This document shows positions 42,911 through 51,548 of a DNA stretch of 64,000 bases, one piece after another. The notes below the pieces were generated by a model. The model was not told where the DNA came from, made no database searches, and saw only the letters and a list, made by a program, of their open reading frames with translations. Positions within the stretch are counted from its first letter, which is position 1. Every line of letters begins with the position of its first letter. The DNA is taken from the NCBI RefSeq assembly GCF_001274725.1, contig NZ_LGUF01000007.1:3258326-3322325 (forward strand), given 5' to 3'. The DNA is from Sporosarcina globispora (GTDB lineage Bacteria; Bacillota; Bacilli; Bacillales; Cytobacillaceae). The translations under genes and the position numbers were made by a program.

Positions 42911-44173
42911 GTGAAAAAGACAAAAAATCGGTGGCTGATTGCCGCCTCGGCCGTGGGGATCCACATCTCGATCGGCTCGGTTTACGCTTGGAGCAACTTC
43001 ACCAATCCATTGATCGAGCAATTTGGCTGGACATCAAAGGAGGTACAGTTGACCTTTAGCTTAGCGATTCTATTTTTAGGATTGTCAGCAGCATTTCTTG
43101 GCCATTTTGTCGAAAAGCATGGTCCGAGAAAGGCCGGCCTTCTGGCAGCAGGATTCTTTGGTGCGGGCATGCTTGGAGCTGGATTGGCAGTAAATCTCGG
43201 TTCCTTGCCATTTTTGTACATAACCTATGGTGTTCTTGGGGGAATTGGTTTAGGAGTAGGTTATATTGCACCAGTATCAACATTGGTAAAATGGTTCCCG
43301 GATCGCCGCGGATTTGCAACGGGTCTCGCCATCATGGGATTTGGCTTTGCTGCAGCAGTAGCAAGCCCGATCATGGATGCACTGATTAAATCTGTTGGTA
43401 CAGCAAACACATTCTTTATTTTAGGTGCCGCTTACTTAATCATCATGACATTATCTTCTTTATATTTGGAAAGGCCGCCTGCAGATTGGGCGCCTGAAGG
43501 CATGAAAGAAAAAGCTGCTGCCGGAAAAATCAAAATTAAACAGGATTTGGCTCAATTAACGGCGAATGAAGCAGTAAAGACATCCCGATTCTATTACTTA
43601 TGGATCATGCTGTTTATTAATGTAACGTGCGGAATTGCAATTTTGTCAGCTGCAAAGCCGTTAGCGCAGGAAAGCATTGGCTTAACAACGGGAGAAGCGG
43701 CCACGCTTGTCGGAGTACTAGGCATCTTTAATGGACTTGGCCGTCTTGCATGGGCGTCCATTTCTGATTATATTGGCCGCCCGAACACGTATACGATTTT
43801 CTTCGTATCACAGATCGCACTATTCCTGCTGCTGCCGATGACAAAAGAAGCAATCCTTTTCCAGATCATGCTCGCAATTGTGTACACCATGTATGGCGGC
43901 GGATTCTCATCCATCCCGGCCTTTATCGGTGACGTTTTTGGAACAAAGCAGCTTGGCGCCATTCACGGCTATATTCTTACTGCTTGGGCAGCAGCTGGAC
44001 TTGCAGGCCCAATGTTTGCAGCGTGGATGAAGGATTCAACTGGAAGTTATGCTTCAAGCTTGACAAGCTTTGCAATACTTTTTGTGGTAGCACTCATTGT
44101 GTCAATCCTTATCCGATTTGATATTAAAAAATTGCGCAAGCAAAATGAAGCATATGAGAGTATGGCAAGTTAA
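42911..44173 (+). CDS. OFA-family MFS transporter (oxalate/formate antiporter-like)
   Basis: 420 aa, twelve transmembrane helices in two halves split by a soluble loop (about 205-235: ADWAPEGMKEKAAAGKIKIK). The N-terminal WLIAASAVGIHISIGSVYAW and the GFATGLAIMGFGFAAA and SDYIGRPNTY motifs are typical of the OxlT/YhjX group, which exchange oxalate, formate, lactate or pyruvate. GTG start behind GGGGGAGAAAG. It precedes an FdhF-like molybdoenzyme, suggesting a formate or C1/C2-acid theme. Expression probably depends on the attenuator leader. Confidence 0.85.
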   Translation: MKKTKNRWLIAASAVGIHISIGSVYAWSNFTNPLIEQFGWTSKEVQLTFSLAILFLGLSAAFLGHFVEKHGPRKAGLLAAGFFGAGMLGAGLAVNLGSLPFLYITYGVLGGIGLGVGYIAPVSTLVKWFPDRRGFATGLAIMGFGFAAAVASPIMDALIKSVGTANTFFILGAAYLIIMTLSSLYLERPPADWAPEGMKEKAAAGKIKIKQDLAQLTANEAVKTSRFYYLWIMLFINVTCGIAILSAAKPLAQESIGLTTGEAATLVGVLGIFNGLGRLAWASISDYIGRPNTYTIFFVSQIALFLLLPMTKEAILFQIMLAIVYTMYGGGFSSIPAFIGDVFGTKQLGAIHGYILTAWAAAGLAGPMFAAWMKDSTGSYASSLTSFAILFVVALIVSILIRFDIKKLRKQNEAYESMAS

Positions 44174-44249
44174 AAATAAAAAATCAAAACAGCATGGCGC
44201 TTCCGCTTTTCAATTGGTCTGGCACTTGGCAGCGCCCCTGCTAAAGACT

Positions 44250-44306
44250 AACCGCCGCAGAAACCCGCATCTATTTTTTTAGAGGCCATTTTGCGGTGGT
44301 TTTTTA
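44250..44306 (+). terminator. Terminator of the OFA transporter
   Basis: AACCGCCGCA ... TGCGGTGGTTTTTT with a long AT-rich loop. Confidence 0.75.
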
Positions 44307-44422
44307 TTAAAACGGCAAGTTTATTCCATTTGCCCATATACAATAATAAATGCTATTTAAACATTGGAAATTAAGAGATGTAAGATCTCTATTAAATAGA
44401 AAAAATCAAGGGAGTGTTTCAG

Positions 44423-46783
44423 GTGGGAAAAACAAAGCATCCAGGACCTCAGAAGAAAAAGGCAATGCCGGATCCGAAGCATTGGGTCAGCCCGATTCCA
44501 TTTGGGCTTGGTAAAATAAAGCCGAAGCATATGAGGGATACAGCAAAAATCCTATGGGAAAATAAAGATAATATAGGGTATGCTACAAATATTTTAACTA
44601 AAGGTGTGTGCGACGGATGTGCCCTTGGCGTTTCCGGCCTTTACGACCAGACGCTTCAAGGGCCTCATGTATGTACAACAAGGTTAAATGTTTTGCGTCT
44701 GAACACTGCCGGGGCGATCAAACCGGAAATTTTGCATGCCGATATAGATGAGCTTCGAAAATATGACAGCACCGAGCTCCGTAAATTGGGCCGCATTCCT
44801 TATCCGATGATCCGCAGAAAGGGCGAACGCAAATTCTCCCGAATTACTTGGGATGACGCGATGAAAATGATTGCAGAAAAAATGAAGGTTCTTGATCCGA
44901 AACAGTATGCGTTTTACCTGACCAGCCGCGGAATTACGAATGAATCTTATTATGTGGCCGGCAAAGTAGCCCGTTTTCTGGGAACGAATCACATCGATAA
45001 TGCGAGCCGCATTTGTCATTCGCCTTCTAAAACCGCTTTAAAGCGTTCCATTGGAGTAGGGGCTTCCACAGCCAACTATCTTGATTGGATCGGAACGGAT
45101 GTGCTGTTATTCTGGGGCAGTGTGGCATCAAACAGCTCACCTGTATCATCGAAATATATGCTTGAAGCGAAGAAAAACGGCACGAAAATCATTGTTGTCA
45201 ATCCATATAAAGAGCCTGCTATGGACAAATACTGGATACCGTCAAATCCTGAATCTGCTTTGTTCGGCACCAAAATTGCGGATGATTTTTATCAGGTAAA
45301 TATCGGCGGAGATATTGCCTTTATCCACGGGATCATGAAACACTGGTTTGATATGGAGAAAGCGGTGCGGGGTTCTGCCATTAACCATAAATTTGTGAAT
45401 GACCATGTGAATGGCTATGAGGAATTGAAAAAGAAAGTGAAAGAGCAGTCATGGGAGGATATCATTACATCCTCAGGAGTATTGAAAGAACGTATCATAG
45501 AGCTTGCAGAAATTCTTGCAAATAGTAAAAATGCAGTCTATGCGTGGGCTCTTGGCCTGACCATGCATTCTTTTGCAACAGACAATATTTCACAGGTTGC
45601 AAACCTGGCGCTGCTTCGCGGTCATCTGGGCCGAAAGCATAATGGATTAATGCCGTTCCGCGGCCATTCATCTGTACAGGGAAGCGGGGAAATGGGTGCA
45701 GATCCATTTGTATTGCCTGGCGGAGACTTTTACGGTGACAATTTCACCCGCATTCAAAATCTTTGGGGCTTCGATCTTCAAAGGTGGCAGGGCGATATTG
45801 TCGGAGTGACACTGGAAAATATCCTGCTTCCTGAAGACCATGAACGCAAAATCAAGCTTTACTATCTTTCAGGCGGTAACTTCCTTGAGACAATGCCTGA
45901 TCCTGATTTTATTGAAAAAGCTCTATCCGAACTGGACATTCGTGTTCATCAGGATATAATTTTAAACACGTCTACACTGGTTGATGCGAAGGAAGCGGTC
46001 ATCGTGCTCCCGGCAAAAACCCGATACGAGCAGGAGGGCGGCGGTACATCCACTTCTACGGAACGCATGGTGTATTTCAGTCCAGAAATTGAAGGGAATA
46101 AGAACAAAATAGAAGAGGCGCGTGAAGAGTGGAAAATCTACATTGATCTAGCTAAACGCGTTAAGCCTGAGACTGCCCATTTGGTTGATTTTATAAATGC
46201 GCAGGAAATCCGTGATGAAATTGCAGTGGCTAATCCGAGTTATGATGGCGTCCAGTATTTGAAAAAAGCAGGTGATGTCTTCCAATGGGGCGGAGCGTGG
46301 CTATGTGAGGATGGCATCTGTCCTACTCCTGATGGGAAAGGGACCCTCATTACTGTTGATATTCCTGACCTTGGGAAAAAAGAAGGCCAATTTATTGTAA
46401 CTTCACGCCGCGGCAAGCAATTCAACTCCATGGTGTATAAAGAAGTGGATCCGCTGAATGGGGCCGGCCGATACGATGTATTGATGAATGCAGAAGATGG
46501 TAAAGACTTAAGCATCGCTGAAGGTGAAGGAATCGTTCTTTACAACGGATTCGGCGTTTTCCAGGGAAGAGCCAAATTCGTTGACATCGCCCGCGGCAAC
46601 GTGGAAGTCCACTTCCCGGAAGGAAATTTCCTGCTGCCGAGAGGCCGCTACGAAAAATTCGCTGGTATTCCTGACTACAACATCACGGTTACCCTCGAAA
46701 AAGCAGACCGCTACAATGCACGCAAAGACGTGGAATATAATGAAAAACATCTTGCTGATGATGAAATTGATGCACCAGCATAA
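44423..46783 (+). CDS. FdhF/YdeP-family molybdopterin oxidoreductase
   Basis: 786 aa Mo-bisMGD enzyme. The N-terminus has CDGCALGVSGLYDQ and a later Cys (GPHVCTTRLN), as in the YdeP group. SRICHSPSKTAL supplies the probable active-site Cys (no Sec codon). Molybdopterin contacts follow in VLLFWGSVASNSSPVSSKYM, NGLMPFRGHSSVQGSGEMG and the C-terminal molydop-binding domain (GQFIVTSRRGKQFNSMVY). E. coli YdeP is tied to acid resistance; real formate activity is unproven. GTG 44423 is the start (AAGGGAG upstream). Partner by position: the OFA transporter. Confidence 0.87.
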   Translation: MGKTKHPGPQKKKAMPDPKHWVSPIPFGLGKIKPKHMRDTAKILWENKDNIGYATNILTKGVCDGCALGVSGLYDQTLQGPHVCTTRLNVLRLNTAGAIKPEILHADIDELRKYDSTELRKLGRIPYPMIRRKGERKFSRITWDDAMKMIAEKMKVLDPKQYAFYLTSRGITNESYYVAGKVARFLGTNHIDNASRICHSPSKTALKRSIGVGASTANYLDWIGTDVLLFWGSVASNSSPVSSKYMLEAKKNGTKIIVVNPYKEPAMDKYWIPSNPESALFGTKIADDFYQVNIGGDIAFIHGIMKHWFDMEKAVRGSAINHKFVNDHVNGYEELKKKVKEQSWEDIITSSGVLKERIIELAEILANSKNAVYAWALGLTMHSFATDNISQVANLALLRGHLGRKHNGLMPFRGHSSVQGSGEMGADPFVLPGGDFYGDNFTRIQNLWGFDLQRWQGDIVGVTLENILLPEDHERKIKLYYLSGGNFLETMPDPDFIEKALSELDIRVHQDIILNTSTLVDAKEAVIVLPAKTRYEQEGGGTSTSTERMVYFSPEIEGNKNKIEEAREEWKIYIDLAKRVKPETAHLVDFINAQEIRDEIAVANPSYDGVQYLKKAGDVFQWGGAWLCEDGICPTPDGKGTLITVDIPDLGKKEGQFIVTSRRGKQFNSMVYKEVDPLNGAGRYDVLMNAEDGKDLSIAEGEGIVLYNGFGVFQGRAKFVDIARGNVEVHFPEGNFLLPRGRYEKFAGIPDYNITVTLEKADRYNARKDVEYNEKHLADDEIDAPA

Positions 46784-46790
46784 ATGGAAG

Positions 46791-46820
46791 GGAGATGGCT
46801 TTGGAGCCATCTCTTTTTTG
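46791..46820 (+). terminator. Terminator of the FdhF-like gene
   Basis: GAGATGGCT-ttgg-AGCCATCTC followed by TTTTTT. 46821-47120 shows no gene. Confidence 0.9.
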
Positions 46821-47120
46821 TTTGAATAGGTGATTTTAAGAGGATATGACGATTAACGATAAAGGTGAAGCTGACTCAACGGAAATGATAGTTGTTCAGA
46901 ATGAATAACGACGAAAAGGGAGCAGCACCAGAAAATTGGCAGGCAATCAATAACCACACTGAGAGATTGGGATTTACCCGTTGTGGTATAAATCTTCATG
47001 TTAAATTTCGTTAGAAATCTGCATGCCTCCTTTAAATGAACGTAATCTGTGCACCAGAACCATTTTTCATGACAGGTCTAATGTTGGGATATATGACCAT
47101 TTTTTATATTTTTTTGAAAA

Positions 47121-47227
47121 TTACCTTGCGTTATTTCATATTTATCAATATAATGTTTTTTGAACGGTACCTTGCATTAAACAATACTATTTTTTTATTA
47201 CGCTACCTTGCATTGTTTACTACCTTA
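47121..47227 (+). promoter_or_regulatory. PadR-operon control region with three TACCTTGC repeats
   Basis: TTACCTTGCGTT (47122), GGTACCTTGCATTAAACA (47167, continuing ATACTA) and CTACCTTGCATTGTTTAC (47204). The middle copy nearly matches GGTACCTTTTATTAAACA plus GTACTA at 49087 upstream of the DUF418 gene, so they are probably binding sites for the PadR product. Confidence 0.6.
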
Positions 47228-47246
47228 TAAAGAATTAGGTGATCAT

Positions 47247-47576
47247 GTGAATGTACAATATAAAAAAGGCGTTCTAACCTTATGCGTAATGGCTTTATCG
47301 ATGAATAAAGACCACTACGGGTATGAACTTGTGAAAAACATCTCAGAAAAATTCTTGATTGCTGAAGGAACGATTTACCCTTTGCTTAGAAGACTGACAA
47401 AGGAAGGTTATTTTTCGACCTATCTTGTTGAGTCCCAAGAAGGACCGCCAAGAAAATATTACAAGTTAACTGAGTTAGGAAGAAACCATGTACTTGAATT
47501 AATTGACGATTGGAAGACCTTTTCCAATGGAGTCAATCTGATTATTGAGGAGGGGATAAAGGATGTCGCAAACTGA
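47247..47576 (+). CDS. PadR-family transcriptional regulator
   Basis: 109 aa winged-helix repressor: YKKGVLTLCVMALSMNKDHY, GYELVKNISEKF, the recognition segment AEGTIYPLLRRLTKEGYF, and the wing ESQEGPPRKYYKLTELG, followed by a dimerisation helix. GTG 47247 is preferred; TTAGGTGATC precedes it, whereas the longer frame back to 47208 runs through an operator-like repeat. First gene of padR-DUF1700-DUF4097, likely autoregulated. Such operons sense envelope stress in many Bacillaceae. Confidence 0.85.
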   Translation: MNVQYKKGVLTLCVMALSMNKDHYGYELVKNISEKFLIAEGTIYPLLRRLTKEGYFSTYLVESQEGPPRKYYKLTELGRNHVLELIDDWKTFSNGVNLIIEEGIKDVAN

Positions 47577-48126
47577 ATTTTTGCAGAGACTAAGCAACTT
47601 GTTAAAAAATATTCCGGAAGAGGAAAAACAAGATATTTTATCTGATTATGAGGAACATTTCAGAATAGCCATCGAAAGTGGAAGACCTGAAATACAAGTT
47701 GCAGCTGAGCTAGGAAAACCGGAAATCATTGCAAAAGAATGCATCACAAACTTCCATTTGGAGAAAGCGTCAGAAAACCAATCGGTATCAAGCCTTTTTC
47801 GTGCTATATACACATCTGTCGGGTTGGGCTTCTTTAACGTAATATTTTTACTCGGTCCGTTCATTGCAGCCGTAGCGGTTATTTTTTCCTTATTTGTTGT
47901 TTCATTTGCATTTTTAATTACGCCGTTGGCAGCAATCGCATCTGCTTTTACGGTAGACAGCATTTCAGAATTTTTTCTGAATCTCTTTATATCAATCGGC
48001 TTTGCAGGATTAGGTCTGTTAATTGGAGTTGGCGGGTTTAAGGTATCCAGAGCGTTTATTGCATGGTCTACAAATTATGTAAAATCAAATCTAAACATAA
48101 TTAAAGAGGAAAATAAATCCATTTAA
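47563..48126 (+). CDS. HAAS/DUF1700 membrane protein
   Basis: 187 aa. An N-terminal helical HAAS domain (FLQRLSNLLKNIPEEEKQDI, LSDYEEHF, LGKPEIIAKE) is followed by transmembrane helices around 90-112, 113-128 and 133-155. HAAS domains typically couple to PadR regulators and DUF4097 proteins in two- or three-gene modules. GGAGGGG precedes the ATG, which lies 14 nt inside padR. Confidence 0.85.
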   Translation: MSQTEFLQRLSNLLKNIPEEEKQDILSDYEEHFRIAIESGRPEIQVAAELGKPEIIAKECITNFHLEKASENQSVSSLFRAIYTSVGLGFFNVIFLLGPFIAAVAVIFSLFVVSFAFLITPLAAIASAFTVDSISEFFLNLFISIGFAGLGLLIGVGGFKVSRAFIAWSTNYVKSNLNIIKEENKSI

Positions 48127-48155
48127 TTTGGGTAGAGAAAAATGGGGGATGAATA

Positions 48156-49016
48156 ATGAGCAAAATTGTAAAAATTGGTTTGTTGCTGTTTGTGATCGGA
48201 ACTCTCGGAACAGTAACACTTATGTTCAGCGGTATCGGTTTTACCAGTGAAAATGTTATTGAAGAACAAACATTTAACAGCCAGAACCTTAAAAATGTTT
48301 CCATTCATAGCGAACTGGCTGATGTGATTATCCACCCTGCCGATAATGATAAAGTGAAAATAGAGCTGAAAGGAAGAACATCCAAAAAGCCGAAAACAGA
48401 ATTTCAAGCTTCAGCAGATGGGGAAACGTTGAATATTTCAGTAAAACAAAAAACAAAGATTTTTAATGTTGATTTTGGCTTCGTGAATAATGATGTCAAC
48501 CTAAATGTATACCTTCCCAAAAAAATGTATGACTCACTAGAATTCAATACCAATTTAGGTGATATTTCAGCAAATGATAAGCTTACAGCAAAAAATGCGA
48601 CATTAAAAACAGATATGGGGGATATTGAGTTAAACGGATTTGAAGGTGAAAAAATCGTTGGCAATACAGCTTTGGGTGATATTGAAATAAAAGGTTTACA
48701 TGCAGCTTTTGACTTGAATACTGATAAAGGCGATGTAAACCTCCAACCTGTTCTTGCTCTTGAAAACGAGAATAAGATTAGATCGGCATTGGGCGACGTT
48801 AAAGTCGAAGTCAGTGAAGACCCAGAAGGGCTTGCTCTCGATTTATCAACTGAATTAGGTGATATTGAATCAGATTTTTCCATAACTTCTGTTATGAAAG
48901 CTTCTTCTAGTGATGCAGTGAGTCAAAAATTAAAAGGCCAATATGGTAAAAATATAAAAAACGGCTCTAGCTTGACTATTGAAACAGATATGGGTGATAT
49001 TATCTTAGAAAAATAA
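48156..49016 (+). CDS. DUF4097 beta-helix surface protein
   Basis: 286 aa. A short N-terminal transmembrane anchor (residues 5-28) is followed by a right-handed beta-helix with reiterated L-GDI elements: NTNLGDISAN, KTDMGDIELN, NTALGDIEIKG, NTDKGDVNLQ, STELGDIES and ETDMGDIILEK. This is the YvlB/LiaG-like DUF4097 adhesin-type fold facing the outside. Third gene of the PadR module; GGGGGATGA precedes the ATG. It probably reports or buffers membrane stress (inference). Confidence 0.85.
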   Translation: MSKIVKIGLLLFVIGTLGTVTLMFSGIGFTSENVIEEQTFNSQNLKNVSIHSELADVIIHPADNDKVKIELKGRTSKKPKTEFQASADGETLNISVKQKTKIFNVDFGFVNNDVNLNVYLPKKMYDSLEFNTNLGDISANDKLTAKNATLKTDMGDIELNGFEGEKIVGNTALGDIEIKGLHAAFDLNTDKGDVNLQPVLALENENKIRSALGDVKVEVSEDPEGLALDLSTELGDIESDFSITSVMKASSSDAVSQKLKGQYGKNIKNGSSLTIETDMGDIILEK

Positions 49017-49086
49017 CTTACTGAGCAAAAAACTTCATTTGAAACTAACAATTATGGAAAATATTTGTTAGTTTTATTTATAACAC

Positions 49087-49109
49087 GGTACCTTTTATTA
49101 AACAGTACT
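49087..49109 (+). promoter_or_regulatory. Putative PadR operator upstream of the DUF418 gene
   Basis: GGTACCTTTTATTAAACAGT plus ACTA differs at three positions from the 47167 site. Confidence 0.55.
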
Positions 49110-49169
49110 AAACATTATATTATAAAAAACAGACATTTTCTATTTCTTAATGATCGAAAGGAGTCTATT

Positions 49170-50357
49170 ATGAATTCAAATCTGTTGATTAAAGAAAGAA
49201 TTGGTGCGATTGATTGTATACGCGGATTTGCCCTGTTAGGAATCTTTATGGTGAATCTGCCGATAATGCTGGGTATTTTTACTCCGCTTGAAAAAGAAGA
49301 AGTGACGATAAATCAGTGGACTGAAATATTCTTAAATCTTTTTATATCCAATAAATTCTTTGTTCTATTTTCCTTTTTGTTCGGGTTAAGCTTTTTCATC
49401 TTTATGTCGAGGGCTGAAGCAAAGGGATATGGCAAAAAACTTTTCGCTCGCAGATTGCTTTTCTTACTGCTTTTCGGAATCATTCACCGGCTGTTTTTTT
49501 GGACGGGAGATGTTTTGTTGTTATATGCGGTTACAGGCTATTTCCTGTTATTCTTTTATGACCGTAAACCGAAAACAATACTCGTATGGGGAGTCTCGCT
49601 TATATTGGCATTTATCATTCTTGTACACGGCCTTGCCGGTTTTATGATTTTGAATGATCCTTCTTTATTGCATGGTTCTTTTCCTAAAGAAGCGCAGATT
49701 GAAGCCTATCATACACTAGGGTATGTTGACTGGATTATCTGGCATTTTAACGCCGAAGTTATAACTGAAACACCTAGACATCTGCTTATTATACCTTTGC
49801 TTTTAGGTATATTCTTACTTGGATTATATACAGGAAAAATAGGGGTTTTTCAACATATGGAACAGTTTATTAAACCGTTAAAGAAGATTCAGGCAGCCTC
49901 AGGCCTTGCAAGTATACCATCCATCGGCTTGATGTATTATTGCCAAGTTGCTGAAGATCCAATTGCTTTAATAAAAGCTTTCGAATCACTTTATTTACAA
50001 GCAGGCGGAATTCTTTTATCGGCCTTCTACATGACAACTTTAATGCTTTTGCTGCGCGTGAGCGTTGCTCAAAAGATTCTATCTCCTCTTCGCTTATACG
50101 GACAGATGGCCTTAACCAATTATTTATCTCAAACATTAATTGGGTTCGTGATCTTTTTTATCATGCGCTTATATGGATCAATAGCACTGTACGAGTCCGC
50201 ATTAATTTGCATTGGTGTTTTTATTGTGCAAATCATTTTCAGCAATTTATGGCTTAAGAATTTTCGGCTTGGACCTTTCGAATGGCTTTGGCGAACATTG
50301 ACCTACGGAAAGCGCCAAAAGCTGTCGGTCCACAGAAGGGAAGCTGAAACAGCTTAA
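49170..50357 (+). CDS. DUF418 (YeiB-like) membrane protein
   Basis: 395 aa, about ten transmembrane helices. Family hallmarks: ERIGAIDCIRGFALLGIFMV near the N-terminus, LFSFLFGLSFFIFMSRAEAK, the RRLLFLLLFGIIHRLFFWTG segment, and the C-terminal DUF418 box (PLRLYGQMALTNYLSQTLIG, then GPFEWLWRTLTYGK). Function unknown; a membrane acyl or transport role has been suggested for the family. AAAGGAG precedes the ATG. Its control region shares an operator-like sequence with the PadR module, so both probably form one regulon. Confidence 0.85.
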   Translation: MNSNLLIKERIGAIDCIRGFALLGIFMVNLPIMLGIFTPLEKEEVTINQWTEIFLNLFISNKFFVLFSFLFGLSFFIFMSRAEAKGYGKKLFARRLLFLLLFGIIHRLFFWTGDVLLLYAVTGYFLLFFYDRKPKTILVWGVSLILAFIILVHGLAGFMILNDPSLLHGSFPKEAQIEAYHTLGYVDWIIWHFNAEVITETPRHLLIIPLLLGIFLLGLYTGKIGVFQHMEQFIKPLKKIQAASGLASIPSIGLMYYCQVAEDPIALIKAFESLYLQAGGILLSAFYMTTLMLLLRVSVAQKILSPLRLYGQMALTNYLSQTLIGFVIFFIMRLYGSIALYESALICIGVFIVQIIFSNLWLKNFRLGPFEWLWRTLTYGKRQKLSVHRREAETA

Positions 50358-50598
50358 TGGGAAATGACCAGCTTACGTGGAGATAGAGATACTTTTATAC
50401 TGCCTGAGCATGCGCAAACGTTGATTTATCAAGAATAAAAGAAGTCACTTCTAAAGAAAAGCTAAATGTCGCTGAATTTTTCTCTGATCACAATGGGACG
50501 GTGCCAAACATGAACAGCTTTTGCCCAATTTTCAAATTAGGCTCGTCCTCCTGCGACATCCACAATTTTCCTTCGTCAGTTATAATGAGGTGAAAATA

Positions 50599-51471
50599 AT
50601 GAAGAAAATCAAACAGGCAATAACTGCAGGAGTCATTTCGCTGGCAGTTATTTTTTCAGGGGGAGCAGTTTTGGCGGACCATGGCGGAGATAAAGAAATA
50701 GCTGAGGTTAAAAAAGGGGATACATTATATTCCCTGGCTAAAATGCATCACATAAGCGTGACGCAGATTAAAGAGCTGAACCAATTGGCAGGATCAACAA
50801 TCTATCCGGGGCAGCGTCTCGTTCTATCCGGGGAGGAATCAGGTTATTATAAGATTATTGCCGGTACTTTCAGAAATAAAGACAACGCGGATAAGCAGTA
50901 AGCTTTCTTAATGAAGAAAGATATTCCAGCTTCTCTAAGTATGGCAGTCATTAATGGAATGACACATTTTCGTGTACAGGCAGGAGCGTTCAAAAACAAA
51001 AGGAATGCAGAAATGCAGCTTGAAGCAGTCAAAAAAGCAGGGATAAAAGATGCCTACATTCTTGCCAAAGGAGAACTTCATATTTTTGGATTAAAGCCAG
51101 GTGATACCATTAAAGAACTGACATCAAGAATGGGTAATCCAAAAAAGACTGAAACCCAGCTGAATATTAAAAGCCTCTATTATCAAAGCGATGGGGCCGG
51201 GGTGAGGGCAGCATTAAATATGAAGGATGGCACAATTGGCAGACTCGCTGTATATCCTGAATATTTAAACCCGCGTTTGTTTCCTGCTATTCCCTTTACT
51301 AAGGACCAAGCAGTAAAAGTGTACGGGAACGCAAACAAGACAAAAGCTGTAACCTGTTACGAATCGGCCAAATGTGAAGAGTTAATCTACAAGCTTGATC
51401 AATTCGAACTCAAAGTCCGGATTGACAGGGATCAATCCACTGTTCAGTTTCTGGAAATAACATATCTATAA
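50599..51471 (+). pseudogene. Secreted LysM-SPOR protein interrupted by an in-frame TAA
   Basis: One continuous frame apart from a single stop at 50899-50901. Before it: signal peptide (MKKIKQAITAGVISLAVIFS), a LysM domain (AEVKKGDTLYSLAKMHHISV) and the start of a SPOR repeat (YYKIIAGTFRNKDNADKQ). After it the SPOR repeat completes (AFLMKKDIPASLSMAVING), a second SPOR repeat follows (THFRVQAGAFKNKRNAEMQL) and then a C-terminal domain to 51471. TTA (Leu) to TAA is the simplest cause. The 100-aa N-terminal product could still be secreted. It may be a real loss, a strain-specific mutation or a sequencing error. Confidence 0.85.
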
Positions 51472-51473
51472 GT

Positions 51474-51508
51474 CCGCACGGAGGTCTCCAAGCCTCCGCG
51501 TTTTTTTT
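51474..51508 (+). terminator. Terminator of the LysM-SPOR gene
   Basis: CGCACGGAGG-tctccaa-GCCTCCGCG followed by eight T. Confidence 0.88.
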
Positions 51509-51548
51509 CATATCATTATTCAGGAAATCGGTTGGAGATAACCAATAA

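Noticed and set aside
45008..45030. Selenocysteine in the FdhF-like protein
   Set aside because: The active-site position reads Cys (SRICHSPS) and there is no in-frame TGA.
50899..50901. TAA in the LysM-SPOR gene as recoding
   Set aside because: No known TAA recoding fits; a Leu codon mutation explains it.
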